DNA of 64,000 nucleotides from positions 1-64,000 of the forward strand of contig JAKSRW010000013.1 in the NCBI GenBank assembly GCA_024403355.1. The letters are read 5' to 3'. This DNA is from Lachnospiraceae bacterium. Lineage in GTDB: Bacteria; Bacillota; Clostridia; Lachnospirales; Lachnospiraceae. The position numbers were made by a program, and so were the translations under genes. The notes below the pieces were generated by a model. The model saw only the letters and a list, made by a program, of their open reading frames with translations. It was not told where the DNA came from and did no database searches. Shown one piece after another: positions 27,308 through 36,623 of this stretch; position 1 is the first letter of the stretch, and each line of letters starts with the position of its first letter.

Positions 27308-29350
27308 TTGTTAGCAGTTCTTTATATACTTTTGAGCTTTGCGACAGGCTTTTGTCTGATTGAGACACAGCTTCCGAAGCTTTCGTTAATAAGTGAAAAA
27401 ACCTTTACGGGCAGGCAGATATCGCTTTCAAAGCTCTTTGTTCTGATTCCGGCCTGGTATTGTTCGGGTACACTTGCGATGACATGGCCTGTATATATTC
27501 TGGCCTGTTTATTTAATAAAAACGATAATAATCTGATGATAGCGAATACGATAGTAATGTCCGCAGCGGCAGTATACATTGTAATTTCGCTTTTTCTGCT
27601 GTTAAAAAAGAGACAGAGAAGGTTTTTGGCGGATATTAAAAAGCTTACGCTATCGGAGCTTATAATACTTGCTTTGATCTGTGTACTTATCTGTGTGCTT
27701 ATGTTCAGAACTCTGAGCAATAAGGATGGGCAGCTTTATGTAGGTCTGTCCGTTTTCAGCGATTTCAGCACGCATCTGAGTATGATAAGGTCATTTTCGC
27801 ACGGTTCAAATTATCCTACCTGGTACTCTTTTTTTGCGGGGCAGGATGTAAAGTATCATTTTATGTTCCAGTTTTTGTGCGGAAATCTGGAGTTTTTGGG
27901 ATTAAGACTTGATCTGGCCTTTAATATTCCGAGTATTTTGAGCCTTATATCCGCATATATGATGCTTTATGCATTTGCGGTGAAGCTTACCGGAAGCAAG
28001 CTCATAGGAAAGCTTACCTGGGCGTTTTTCACCTTCAGAAGCTCATGGGCTCTTTTTGAATATATAAAAAATATCGATAACGGTCACATTCTGAAGACCC
28101 TTGCCGAGAACACGGAATTTATAGGTGCCACTAATCACGAGGACTGGGGCTTATGGAATCTGAATGTTTACTGCAACCAGCGTCATCTGGCCTTCAGCCT
28201 TACGGTAATGATACTTGTAATCATGCTGATGCTTCCGCCTCTTTATAAGATGGCAGAACGCCTGAAGGGTGAGGCTTCTGTAAAGAGCTTCTTTATGAAT
28301 TCGCTTTTGGCGCGTGAGGGCTGGGCCGTTAAGGATTTAAGAACCTGTATTTTTGCCGGACTTATTCTGGGAGGAATAGGCTTCTTTAACGGTGCGGTGC
28401 TTATCGGAACGGTAATGATTCTTTTCTTTATTGCCGCAGGAAGTGACCAAAGACTGGAATTTGTGATTACGGCAGCCATTGCGGGCGGGCTCAGTATGCT
28501 TCAGAGCAAGACCTTTATCGATGGCAGTCTGTTTGAGCCGCAGTTTTTCTACGGATTTTTGAGCGAACCGAGAACCCTGTTTTCGAGCATAGATTTTATC
28601 TGGAAAATGATGGGTATAGTATCTCTTGTGCTTATCGCTGAATTTGTTATTGTTAAGGGTGTTAAGAGATATTTAATGATATGCTTCTCGATTCCGATTC
28701 TGTTCTCGTTTTATGTTTCGCTTACGCCCGATATTGCCGTAAATCATAAATATATTATGATGGCAATTATGTTTCTTGATATATTTGCGGCGGAGCTGGT
28801 TGTCAGACTCTGGAGAATAAAGTCTCTTATGGTGAAGGCAGTGACCGTAATTATTATCGCCTGCCTGACCTTAAGCGGTGTATACGAAACGGAGATTGTC
28901 ATTAAGAAAAACAATGACGAGTCGGCCTTTAAATTTGATAATGAGGACCCTCTTACCGAATGGATATGGGAGAATACGGATGCTCATGATATTTTCCTTA
29001 CCGGAAATTATTACCTGACACCTGGAGGCTACGGCAGCAAAATCCTGCTTTCCGGAGCCATGATTTACTACGGCTGGGAATATTTTACATGGTCTGCGGG
29101 CTATGATACGGATGCAAGAGGCTACCTTGTTCACAATATTTATTCCTGCAGCGACCCTGATTTGTTATATGATATGGTGGACGAAACAGGGGTAAAATAT
29201 ATAGTTGTTGATGAAAGAAACCGCGGGGCGGAGGAATATGAGCTTTGCGAGTGGATATTTGATTTATGTTATAAAAAGGTATATAGCGACGGGGAAGGCT
29301 ATGACCAGATTTCAATTTATGATGCGTCAGAAAAGCTTTTGATGCGCTGA
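27308..29350 (+). CDS. polytopic membrane protein, GT-C/DUF2298-like
   Basis: The 680-residue protein has about 12 membrane helices through residue 545 and a soluble C-terminal domain of about 120 residues. The loop segment FSDFSTHLSMIRSF with YPTWYSFFAGQDVKYHFMF resembles the luminal acidic/His motifs of GT-C glycosyltransferases and the DUF2298 family, to which the gene two downstream clearly belongs. GT-C enzymes use polyprenyl-phosphate sugars on the outer membrane face. The DPM1-like GT2 that follows could supply that donor. The start is TTG 27308, with AGGGG upstream; the first helix begins at once. Acceptor and sugar are unknown. Confidence 0.7.
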   Translation: MLAVLYILLSFATGFCLIETQLPKLSLISEKTFTGRQISLSKLFVLIPAWYCSGTLAMTWPVYILACLFNKNDNNLMIANTIVMSAAAVYIVISLFLLLKKRQRRFLADIKKLTLSELIILALICVLICVLMFRTLSNKDGQLYVGLSVFSDFSTHLSMIRSFSHGSNYPTWYSFFAGQDVKYHFMFQFLCGNLEFLGLRLDLAFNIPSILSLISAYMMLYAFAVKLTGSKLIGKLTWAFFTFRSSWALFEYIKNIDNGHILKTLAENTEFIGATNHEDWGLWNLNVYCNQRHLAFSLTVMILVIMLMLPPLYKMAERLKGEASVKSFFMNSLLAREGWAVKDLRTCIFAGLILGGIGFFNGAVLIGTVMILFFIAAGSDQRLEFVITAAIAGGLSMLQSKTFIDGSLFEPQFFYGFLSEPRTLFSSIDFIWKMMGIVSLVLIAEFVIVKGVKRYLMICFSIPILFSFYVSLTPDIAVNHKYIMMAIMFLDIFAAELVVRLWRIKSLMVKAVTVIIIACLTLSGVYETEIVIKKNNDESAFKFDNEDPLTEWIWENTDAHDIFLTGNYYLTPGGYGSKILLSGAMIYYGWEYFTWSAGYDTDARGYLVHNIYSCSDPDLLYDMVDETGVKYIVVDERNRGAEEYELCEWIFDLCYKKVYSDGEGYDQISIYDASEKLLMR

Positions 29351-29366
29351 TGCGAAGGGAGAAGAG

Positions 29367-30086
29367 ATGGATAAACTTTATATTGTAATTCCCGCCTACA
29401 ACGAGGAAGAGAACATCAAGGATGTTGTAAATGACTGGTATCCCGTAGTGGATAAAATCGGCAACGATTCAAAGCTGGTTATTATAGATGACGGTAGTAA
29501 GGATTCCACCTACAGTATTTTACAGGAAATGGCAAAGGAAAAGCCGGCGCTTTTACCTGTAACAAAGCCTAACGGCGGACACGGAGCCACAGTGCTTTAT
29601 GGATACAATTTTGCTCTGGAAAACGGTGCTGATTATGTATTCCAGACAGATTCCGACGGGCAGACCCTTGTGGAGGAATTCTGGCCCTTCTGGGAAAAGA
29701 GGGAGCAGTTCGATATGGTAATCGGACACAGAGCGGGCAGACAGGACGGCTTTTCGAGAAAATTCGTTACAAAGACCTTAAAGCTTGTATGCAGAATCTG
29801 TTTCCATGTAAAGGTTACCGATGCAAATACGCCCTTCAGACTTATGGAGGCTAAGGTTCTTAAGGATAATCTCAAATATGTTCCCGAGAACTTTAATCTT
29901 TCAAATGTTATTCTTTCTGTAATTTACGCAAAGCGCAAGCAGAAGGTTCAGTACATGCCGATTACCTTCAGACCCAGACAGGGCGGAGTTAATTCCATTA
30001 ACATGAAGAAAATCTTCAAAATCGGTAAGCAGGCCTGGAAGGATTTCAGACAGATTAATAAATCATTAAAACAGATAGAGGAATAA
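29367..30086 (+). CDS. glycosyltransferase family 2, DPM1/polyprenyl-phosphate type
   Basis: The 239-residue cytosolic enzyme has the GT-A fold signature: YIVIPAYNEEENI, VIIDDGSKDST, KPNGGHGATVLYGYNFAL, DSDGQ for the DXD-like metal site, and IGHRAGRQDGFSRK. This combination is typical of dolichyl/polyprenyl-phosphate mannosyl- or glucosyltransferases without membrane helices. It should load a sugar from a nucleotide donor onto a lipid phosphate. Flanking genes are large GT-C-like membrane proteins that could use the product outside the cell. ATG 29367 has the SD AAGGGAGAAGAG. It ends 3 nt before the next gene. Confidence 0.88.
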   Translation: MDKLYIVIPAYNEEENIKDVVNDWYPVVDKIGNDSKLVIIDDGSKDSTYSILQEMAKEKPALLPVTKPNGGHGATVLYGYNFALENGADYVFQTDSDGQTLVEEFWPFWEKREQFDMVIGHRAGRQDGFSRKFVTKTLKLVCRICFHVKVTDANTPFRLMEAKVLKDNLKYVPENFNLSNVILSVIYAKRKQKVQYMPITFRPRQGGVNSINMKKIFKIGKQAWKDFRQINKSLKQIEE

Positions 30087-30089
30087 ATT

Positions 30090-32753
30090 ATGTCTAACAG
30101 CTCTCGTGCGGAGAATGCAAAGAGGAAAGAGGCCGAAAGGAATTTTATCCTTACTGCAGACAATGTTATAAAATATAGTGTTCTGATTGTTTCACTGATA
30201 TTTCTTGCACTGACCGCCTATGCGCTTTTCGGTGAGGAATTCGGTGTGTTCTTTAAATGGTATCTTGTGGTATTTGCCGGCGGTGTGGCTTTTATGCCGC
30301 TGTCGATGCTTCTTATGGGCAGATTCAGAGATTCGGGCTGGATAGTTTCCAAGGTTATGGCTATAGCTGTAAGCGGCTGGTTAAGCTGGTTTCTGGCTTC
30401 GATAAAGCTTGTGAAATTTACCGAAGCATCCTGCTGGATATGCCTGATTATCTGCTTTTTGGCAAATCTGGCGCTTTATATTTTCTATGAGCGCAGGCAT
30501 AAGGAGAAAATCAGACTATTTACCGACACCGATAAAACAGTTACGGCCATTCTGCTGGCTGAGATCATATTTTTTGCGGTATTTATTTTCTGGATGTATT
30601 TAAAGGGCTTCAAGCCCGAAGCTTACGGAAATACCGAAAAGCTTATGGATTTCGGCTTTATGCAGGCCCTTTACAGATCGGATTATATGCCGGCTGAGGA
30701 TATCTGGCTTTCGGGTAATCCGATAAACTATTATTATGTCGGCCAGTTTATGGCTACATATATTACAAAGCTTGCCGGCACTACGGTAGGCTACGGCTAC
30801 AACCTGATGCTGATGCTCATTGCCGCCTTCAGCTTTTCAATGCCCTGTTCAATAGTGGCTACAGCCGCAGAGGCCTTTGCGGAAAAATTCGAAGCAGGAA
30901 AATATGAGTTAAGAAGACGAATTTTCCCTTATCTTGCCGGCGGAGCGGCAGGTGTGACCGTTTCCTTTGCGGGAAATATGCATTATCCGATATTTAACGA
31001 CATGGTTCCCGTGGCAAGAACAATACTCGGACTTGACAGGCTGGCTGAGGATGCAGGTGTGGCATTTGACAATTACTGGTTCCCCAATGCCACCAGATAC
31101 ATCGGATATTTCCCTGAGACAACGGATAAAACTATTCATGAATTCCCGCTTTATTCCTTTGTGCTCGGAGACCTTCATGCTCACGTAATTAATATTATAT
31201 TTGTGCTTTGCGTGCTTGCGGTGCTTCTCGGCTTTATACTGAATAAGAGAGAAGCGATAAACAATGCAAAGAATTCGGCACAGTTTTACAGCGGCAGCGG
31301 TAAGAGCTTCTGGGGACTTTCACTCAGTGAGATTTTAGACCCTTCGGTAATTGTAATCGGATTCTTCATCGGACTTTTCCATACCACGAACTTCTGGGAT
31401 TATCCGATATATTTCGTTGTGTCGGGTGCGATTATTCTCTTTATTAACTGCATTCTGCATAATTTTTCGAAGGCAACCGTTAAGCTTACGTTTTTACATG
31501 CGGTAATAGTTCTGGCAGTTTCCACTATTGTCTGTCTGCCCTTTACACTGAGCTTTGACCAGATTTCAAATTCGGTACGTCTTTGCGACCAGCATACCCC
31601 CTTGTTCCAGCTCTTTATTCTCTGGGGTCTGCCTGTAATAATTGTACTGGTATTTCTTGCAAATCTTATAAAGGAACAGAAGGAAGCAGCTGTATTTACC
31701 GATGAAGGCAACAGCTTTGCAAAGAAAAACGGACTTTTTAAATTCATTGCAAATATGGACAGTTCGGATCTTTTTATGATCACACTCGGCTTATGTGCCA
31801 TCGGACTGGTTATTTTGCCTGAAATTATTTACATTAAGGATATTTATTCGGGTGACTACAAGCGTGCAAATACAATGTTTAAGTTGACCTATCAGGCATT
31901 TATCATGTTCGGTATGGTTATGGCCTATGTTGTTACAAAATTTCTGCTTTTCAAAGAGAAGAGAACCAGAGTATTTGCTCTTGTGACAGGTATTTTTCTT
32001 ATTTGGACCACAGGATACTTCGGAAATTCGACAAAGGCATGGTTCGGTGATTATTCAATCGGAAATACCTTCGGTGAAGAGCTTTCGGCCAATGAAGGCT
32101 TCATGGGTATTATGTTCCTGATAATGGCGATAATCATCCTTATCGGAGTATTTTCATACGGATATCTGCTTCTTACAAAAAAGAAGAGCTTTGTCGGACT
32201 CACTGTTTCTTCGGTGGGATGTCTGGTTGTTCTTTGCTCTTCGATGATTATGTGGTTTGTGATTTTCAAGCCCTCGGACCTTTATGAGGGACTTGATTCG
32301 GGAGAGTTCCTTAAGTCGGAAAACTATGCGGATTATAAGGCCGCACAGTGGATAGAAGATAATATCGAGGGGCGTCCGGTAATCCTTGAAGCAAACGGAC
32401 TCAGCTATACGCTCTATAACCGTATTTCCGGTCGAACAGGTCTTCCTACCGTACTCGGCTGGCGTACTCACGAATGGCTCTGGCGTTCGGATGCCTCGGG
32501 CGGTGTTCCGAAGATTATCGAGGAGAGAGAGGAAGATGTTGAAAAGCTTTTCCTTTCCGAGGATATGGGCGTAACAAGAGGCCTGATTGAGAAGTACAAT
32601 ATTGAATACATTTATATAGGTGACTGTGAGCGTGAGAAGTTCGAGGCCATGGACTACGGCAAGCTCTTATCGCTCGGACAGGTTATTTATCCTGCAGATT
32701 TCAATTCAGCGGATGTCAGCAGCAAAACCTTTATTATAAAGGTTAATAAATAA
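30090..32753 (+). CDS. DUF2298 (YYY-type) polytopic membrane protein, putative GT-C glycosyltransferase
   Basis: The 887-residue protein has about 14-16 membrane helices and carries the family's Tyr-rich motif NPINYYYVGQFM (about residues 210-221) and an acidic FMQALYRSDYMPAEDIW loop before it. A second conserved part is LGDLHAHVIN, and the C-terminal 140 residues form a soluble domain (VILEANGLSYTLYNRIS, GWRTHEWLWR). DUF2298 proteins are predicted lipid-phosphate-sugar-dependent glycosyltransferases. It follows the DPM1-like enzyme by 3 nt, implying a shared pathway for surface glycan or protein glycosylation. The acceptor cannot be read from sequence. Confidence 0.82.
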   Translation: MSNSSRAENAKRKEAERNFILTADNVIKYSVLIVSLIFLALTAYALFGEEFGVFFKWYLVVFAGGVAFMPLSMLLMGRFRDSGWIVSKVMAIAVSGWLSWFLASIKLVKFTEASCWICLIICFLANLALYIFYERRHKEKIRLFTDTDKTVTAILLAEIIFFAVFIFWMYLKGFKPEAYGNTEKLMDFGFMQALYRSDYMPAEDIWLSGNPINYYYVGQFMATYITKLAGTTVGYGYNLMLMLIAAFSFSMPCSIVATAAEAFAEKFEAGKYELRRRIFPYLAGGAAGVTVSFAGNMHYPIFNDMVPVARTILGLDRLAEDAGVAFDNYWFPNATRYIGYFPETTDKTIHEFPLYSFVLGDLHAHVINIIFVLCVLAVLLGFILNKREAINNAKNSAQFYSGSGKSFWGLSLSEILDPSVIVIGFFIGLFHTTNFWDYPIYFVVSGAIILFINCILHNFSKATVKLTFLHAVIVLAVSTIVCLPFTLSFDQISNSVRLCDQHTPLFQLFILWGLPVIIVLVFLANLIKEQKEAAVFTDEGNSFAKKNGLFKFIANMDSSDLFMITLGLCAIGLVILPEIIYIKDIYSGDYKRANTMFKLTYQAFIMFGMVMAYVVTKFLLFKEKRTRVFALVTGIFLIWTTGYFGNSTKAWFGDYSIGNTFGEELSANEGFMGIMFLIMAIIILIGVFSYGYLLLTKKKSFVGLTVSSVGCLVVLCSSMIMWFVIFKPSDLYEGLDSGEFLKSENYADYKAAQWIEDNIEGRPVILEANGLSYTLYNRISGRTGLPTVLGWRTHEWLWRSDASGGVPKIIEEREEDVEKLFLSEDMGVTRGLIEKYNIEYIYIGDCEREKFEAMDYGKLLSLGQVIYPADFNSADVSSKTFIIKVNK

Positions 32754-32787
32754 TTGATTAGGGAAGCTTTAGTATTAGAGGTGACAT

Positions 32788-34620
32788 ATGGAAGAAATCC
32801 GTAATTCGGATTATCAGCTTATAGAGCGTGTTTCGAAAATCGTTAACGACAATATGCCCGTTAACGAATCCATAGAGCATATTCTTGCGGAGCTGGGCAC
32901 GAACCTGGGGCTGTATTATATTACAATTAAAGAGGTTTCACCTGATGAGCATATCGTAAAATGTACCTACGAATGGTCAGCTGACAATGTTAAGGAGCTT
33001 ATCAACTGCGAGTCGCGATATGTATATTCGGGTCCCTGGGATGAATGGATAAAAAGCTATGAGAATGAAGCCCACATCTGGACCTGGGACAAAGATAGGG
33101 GAGAGGAATGCCCTGTAAGAATTATTCGTCCCGAGGTGGCAGGCTCCATTATTCAGGTGCCCATTTACCGTTATGAGGTTTTTGCGGGCTGTGTTGAATG
33201 CGTAGACAGCCGTAGCGGACGTGAGTGGAGTGAGAATGAAATTGCTCTTATTAAGCAGTTTGGAACAATTCTTGTAAAGTATCTTTTTAAGATTCGTGAA
33301 ATATCTGATACCTCATCGGACGTACTTACCGAGCTTTATGACAGGACAACAAGACTGCCCAAGTACGAGTATTTCTGCAAGGAAATCGAAAGCAATTTAA
33401 GCCAGCTCGATAATTGTCAGCTGGTAATTCTCAGTATCGATTTTTCGAATTTTAAATATGTTAATGAAAAATACGGTCATCAGGAGGGTAATTACTGTCT
33501 TGAGATGATAGCGAAGGATATTTACAGACATTCGAAGTGGCTGATTTCCTGCTGTCGTTCCCACAGTGATAATTTCCTGATTCTGGGAAAATGCGATAAA
33601 CTCATTACGAAGACCAGAATTCGTCTGGCGGTTGAGGGCTTTGCCGAGGAAGAGGAAAGAAAGCTTGCGGAGCGCTATTTTGACTGTAATCTTACCATTA
33701 ATCTCGGTATTCACATCATCCGTTCCGATAATGAGAATATAGAACAGGCAATTTCAAATGCAAATCTTGCCAGAAAATTTGCAAAAAAGGAAAAGGTTCG
33801 CTCGGGTCATACCTGCCTGCTTTATGAGCCCATGATGTCCTATAAGATTAAGCAGGACGCGGATTATATTTCGACCATGTCTAAAGGCATCGAGAACGGA
33901 GAGTTCTTCGTGGAATATCAGCCGCTTACTACCACCGATACCCTCGAGGTGGTGAGCTGCGAGGCAGTGGTACGCTGGCGCAGAGAGAATTTTTATAAGC
34001 TTATGCCTGCGGATTTTGTTCCGATTTTTGAAAAGGACGGCTGTATAATCAAGGTGGACTACTTTGTTTACGATGATGTATTCAAAAGCATCCGTAATCG
34101 TCTTGACAACGGTCAGAATGTGGTCCCGGTTGCGCTTAATGTAAATATAGTTCATTTTTACGAGAACAGGCTGCTTGAATACATTGACTCGATTCAGGAA
34201 AAATACCAAATTCCTCCCGAGCTTATATCATTTGAAATGGATGAGCGTGTATTTGTAAAAATGTATGATAATGTGACGGTATTTATCGACCAGCTTCATG
34301 AAAGAGGCTATTCGGTATATATTGATAATTTCGGTAACGGTTATTCCTCACTCAATATTCTTACAAGCTTCAAGATTGACGGTATTAAAATTGACCGTGC
34401 ATTTCTCAGAAGCAATCTGGAGCCAAACAACAAGATTATTATTTCATGTGTTGTTGAGATGGCGGGAAAGCTCGGACTTAAGGTAGTAACCGAGGGCGTT
34501 GAAAATGAGGAACAAAGGCAGTTTATCGAGAATACGGGCTGTAAGCTGATTCAGGGCAATCTCTACAGCTGCCCTGTAAATATCGATAAGCTCGGAACAA
34601 TGATAGGTGATAAGGTTTGA
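32788..34620 (+). CDS. GAF-GGDEF-EAL signalling protein with degenerate GGDEF
   Basis: The 610-residue soluble protein has a GAF-like N-terminal domain (about residues 1-170), a GGDEF fold (175-330) and an EAL domain (345-605). The GGDEF active-site loop is replaced by SHSDNF near residue 258, so cyclase activity is unlikely. In the EAL part, EAV, LNVN, EMDE, KIDRAF and EGVEN are present, but the DDFG motif reads IDNFGNG, with Asn for the second Asp. Phosphodiesterase activity may be reduced or the protein may be a c-di-GMP sensor. ATG 32788 has the SD AGAGGTGA. It lies 34 nt after the DUF2298 gene. Confidence 0.88.
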   Translation: MEEIRNSDYQLIERVSKIVNDNMPVNESIEHILAELGTNLGLYYITIKEVSPDEHIVKCTYEWSADNVKELINCESRYVYSGPWDEWIKSYENEAHIWTWDKDRGEECPVRIIRPEVAGSIIQVPIYRYEVFAGCVECVDSRSGREWSENEIALIKQFGTILVKYLFKIREISDTSSDVLTELYDRTTRLPKYEYFCKEIESNLSQLDNCQLVILSIDFSNFKYVNEKYGHQEGNYCLEMIAKDIYRHSKWLISCCRSHSDNFLILGKCDKLITKTRIRLAVEGFAEEEERKLAERYFDCNLTINLGIHIIRSDNENIEQAISNANLARKFAKKEKVRSGHTCLLYEPMMSYKIKQDADYISTMSKGIENGEFFVEYQPLTTTDTLEVVSCEAVVRWRRENFYKLMPADFVPIFEKDGCIIKVDYFVYDDVFKSIRNRLDNGQNVVPVALNVNIVHFYENRLLEYIDSIQEKYQIPPELISFEMDERVFVKMYDNVTVFIDQLHERGYSVYIDNFGNGYSSLNILTSFKIDGIKIDRAFLRSNLEPNNKIIISCVVEMAGKLGLKVVTEGVENEEQRQFIENTGCKLIQGNLYSCPVNIDKLGTMIGDKV

Positions 34621-34653
34621 AAAGTTGTTAGATTCATTGCATTAGGAGGAAGA

Positions 34654-35208
34654 ATGCGAGTAATTTCAGGAAAGGCCGGAAGACTTCTGCTTGTCACACC
34701 AAAGGGACTGGCGGTAAGACCGACCACGGACAGAATAAAGGAAACACTTTTTAATATAATAAATCCATATCTGTTTGAATGTGAGTTTTTGGACCTCTTT
34801 GCGGGTTCGGGTGCCATTGGAATAGAAGCACTCAGCCGCGGCGCCGCAAAATGTGTATTTGTGGAAAACAGCCGCGAGTCAAAGGACTGCATTGAGAAGA
34901 ATCTGAAAAGCACAAGGCTTGAGGAGAATGCAGAGCTTTTGTTCAGAGATGCGGTCATGGCAATTCCGGTGCTTTACAATCAGGGAAAGCGCTTTGATAT
35001 CATTTTCATGGACCCGCCCTATAATATGGAGCATGAAAAAAAGGTGCTTGAGCAGCTTGAAAAGACACGTATTCTTAAGGAAGACGGAATGATTATCGTA
35101 GAGGCTTCTGCCGATACTGATTTCTCTTATATTGAGGACAGCTGCTTTACGATTACCCGTGAAAAAAAATATGGCTCAAATAAGCATATTTTTATTGCAT
35201 ACAAATAA
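34654..35208 (+). CDS. rsmD: 16S rRNA (guanine(966)-N(2))-methyltransferase RsmD
   Basis: The 184-residue protein begins MRVISGKAGRLLL, with the RsmD pattern VRPTTDRIKETLFNII, the SAM-binding LDLFAGSGAIGIEALSRGA and the catalytic MDPPY motif for exocyclic amine methylation. It methylates G966 of 16S rRNA in the small subunit. ATG 34654 follows the strong SD TTAGGAGGAAG. The 18 nt before and over the start (TTGCATTAGGAGGAA...) also occur before the polyamine decarboxylase gene. It precedes coaD, a gene order common in Firmicutes. Confidence 0.95.
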   Translation: MRVISGKAGRLLLVTPKGLAVRPTTDRIKETLFNIINPYLFECEFLDLFAGSGAIGIEALSRGAAKCVFVENSRESKDCIEKNLKSTRLEENAELLFRDAVMAIPVLYNQGKRFDIIFMDPPYNMEHEKKVLEQLEKTRILKEDGMIIVEASADTDFSYIEDSCFTITREKKYGSNKHIFIAYK

Positions 35209-35287
35209 AAAATACTTATAATTATATAATAGATAATAATGTGAACAGATAATTCACATATATTGGAAGGAGAATGGTTATAAGGTC

Positions 35288-35782
35288 ATGAAAATAGGAC
35301 TTTATCCGGGAACCTTTGATCCCGTAACACTAGGTCATCTTGATATTATTAAGAGGTCTGCAAGGGTAGTAGATAAGCTGGTAATCGGTGTATTGCCGAA
35401 TCAGGCGAAGCGTCCCTGGTTCACTGTTGAGGAACGAATGGAGCTTATCAGAAAGGTAACGGCAGATATTCCCAATGTTGTTGTAGATTGTTTTGACGGA
35501 CTTACCGTGGATTTCGGCAGACAGATTGGTGCGGCAACCATAGTTCGAGGCTTAAGAGCCATTACGGACTTTGAGTATGAGCTTCAGATTGCACAGATAA
35601 ATCATAAGCTGAATCCTGATATTGACACAATATTCTTCACCACGAGCGTTGAGTATTCCTATGTCAGCTCCAGCATCGTAAAGGAAGTTACAACATACGG
35701 CGGAGACATCAGCAGCTTTGTACCGGCAGAGATTATCGACGACATTTTCGAAAAATATAAGAGCAGAATCGCAAACAAATAA
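35288..35782 (+). CDS. coaD: phosphopantetheine adenylyltransferase
   Basis: The 164-residue protein has [18 protein letters not shown] with the T/HXGH nucleotide-binding motif, [16 protein letters not shown], and the C-terminal [12 protein letters not shown] motif. It makes dephospho-CoA from phosphopantetheine and ATP. Length and order (rsmD-coaD) match the family. ATG 35288 follows GGAAGGAG by about 15 nt; an ATG at 35275 right after that SD is out of frame with coaD. An A/T-rich TATAAT-containing stretch upstream could hold a promoter, but no clear -35 is visible. Confidence 0.95.
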   Translation: MKIGLYPGTFDPVTLGHLDIIKRSARVVDKLVIGVLPNQAKRPWFTVEERMELIRKVTADIPNVVVDCFDGLTVDFGRQIGAATIVRGLRAITDFEYELQIAQINHKLNPDIDTIFFTTSVEYSYVSSSIVKEVTTYGGDISSFVPAEIIDDIFEKYKSRIANK

Positions 35783-35793
35783 GGAGGCACATA

Positions 35794-36528
35794 ATGGCAC
35801 AGACAAGAATTGAGCAGATAGTTGAGGAAATTTACGCATATATTGAGGGCTGCAAGCTTTCACCCCTTTCACAGTCAAAGGTAATTGTACAGAAGGATGA
35901 GCTTTACGAGATGCTTGATGAGCTTCGTCTTCGTACACCTGATGAGGTAAAGCGTTGCCAGAAGATTATCGGTCAGCGTGAGGCTATCATTGCAAAGGCA
36001 AACAGCGATGCGGGTGATATTATCAAGGAGGCTGAAGAGAAGGCTGCCCAGATTGAGGCTGATGCCATGGAGCATGCCCAGCAGCTTGTTGAGGAGAACG
36101 AAATCATGCAGAAGGCCTTCGCACAGGCCAACACCATGATTCAGGGTGCCAAGGATCAGGCAGAGAAGATTATGGCTGATGCGGATAATTATTCAAAGCA
36201 GGTAAGAGACGGTGCACTCGGATATACAAATGATGTTCTTACTACAGTAGGCAAGGTTCTTTCAGATGCATACAGAGAGGCAAAGGACAATTCTGACAGA
36301 CTGATTAATTCACTTCGTGATAATCTTGCAACACTTCAGCAGAATCAGGAAGAGCTTCAGGAAGCAATTGACAATCCCGACGGTATTCCTGAGGAGGAGC
36401 CCGTAAAGGAGAGCTTCAGTCCCGCTCCTTCATACAGTGAGCCTGCAGATGAAGCAGCCGCTGCAGATGATGCTGCAGATGATGATTTTGATTTCCCTGA
36501 GGGAACCTTCCTTAACGAGGATATGTAA
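35794..36528 (+). CDS. coiled-coil protein of the DivIVA/ATP-synthase-H-like type
   Basis: A 244-residue acidic protein with a long heptad-rich central region (about residues 50-195: AKANSDAGDIIKEAEEKAAQ, MADADNYSKQVRDGALGY) and a disordered, Ala/Asp/Glu-rich tail. In Clostridia a protein of this type follows coaD and is annotated variously as an ATPase or V-type ATPase subunit H-like. No nucleotide-binding motif is visible, so that name is not supported here. The SD AAGGAGGC is strong, and the gene starts 12 nt after coaD. It may be a cell-division or scaffolding protein by shape alone. Confidence 0.8.
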   Translation: MAQTRIEQIVEEIYAYIEGCKLSPLSQSKVIVQKDELYEMLDELRLRTPDEVKRCQKIIGQREAIIAKANSDAGDIIKEAEEKAAQIEADAMEHAQQLVEENEIMQKAFAQANTMIQGAKDQAEKIMADADNYSKQVRDGALGYTNDVLTTVGKVLSDAYREAKDNSDRLINSLRDNLATLQQNQEELQEAIDNPDGIPEEEPVKESFSPAPSYSEPADEAAAADDAADDDFDFPEGTFLNEDM

Positions 36529-36555
36529 TTAATTATAATAAAACTTTAAGATTTA

Positions 36556-36604
36556 CGGGCCGCGGATGAGCTCGAACAATCCGTGGTCCGTTTCGGTATT
36601 TTTG
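36556..36604 (+). terminator. intrinsic terminator after the coaD unit
   Basis: CGGGCCGCGGAT (36556-36567) pairs over 12 positions (two G-U) with ATCCGTGGTCCG (36579-36590), followed by TTTCGGTATTTTT. Confidence 0.8.
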
Positions 36605-36623
36605 AGGAAGATTGATTAAAAAT

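Noticed and set aside
34632-34656. Shared TTGCATTAGGAGGAA start region of rsmD and the polyamine decarboxylase gene
   Set aside because: About 15-18 nt of identity, mostly the SD and its flank; chance plus SD constraint is sufficient, and no structure is shared upstream.
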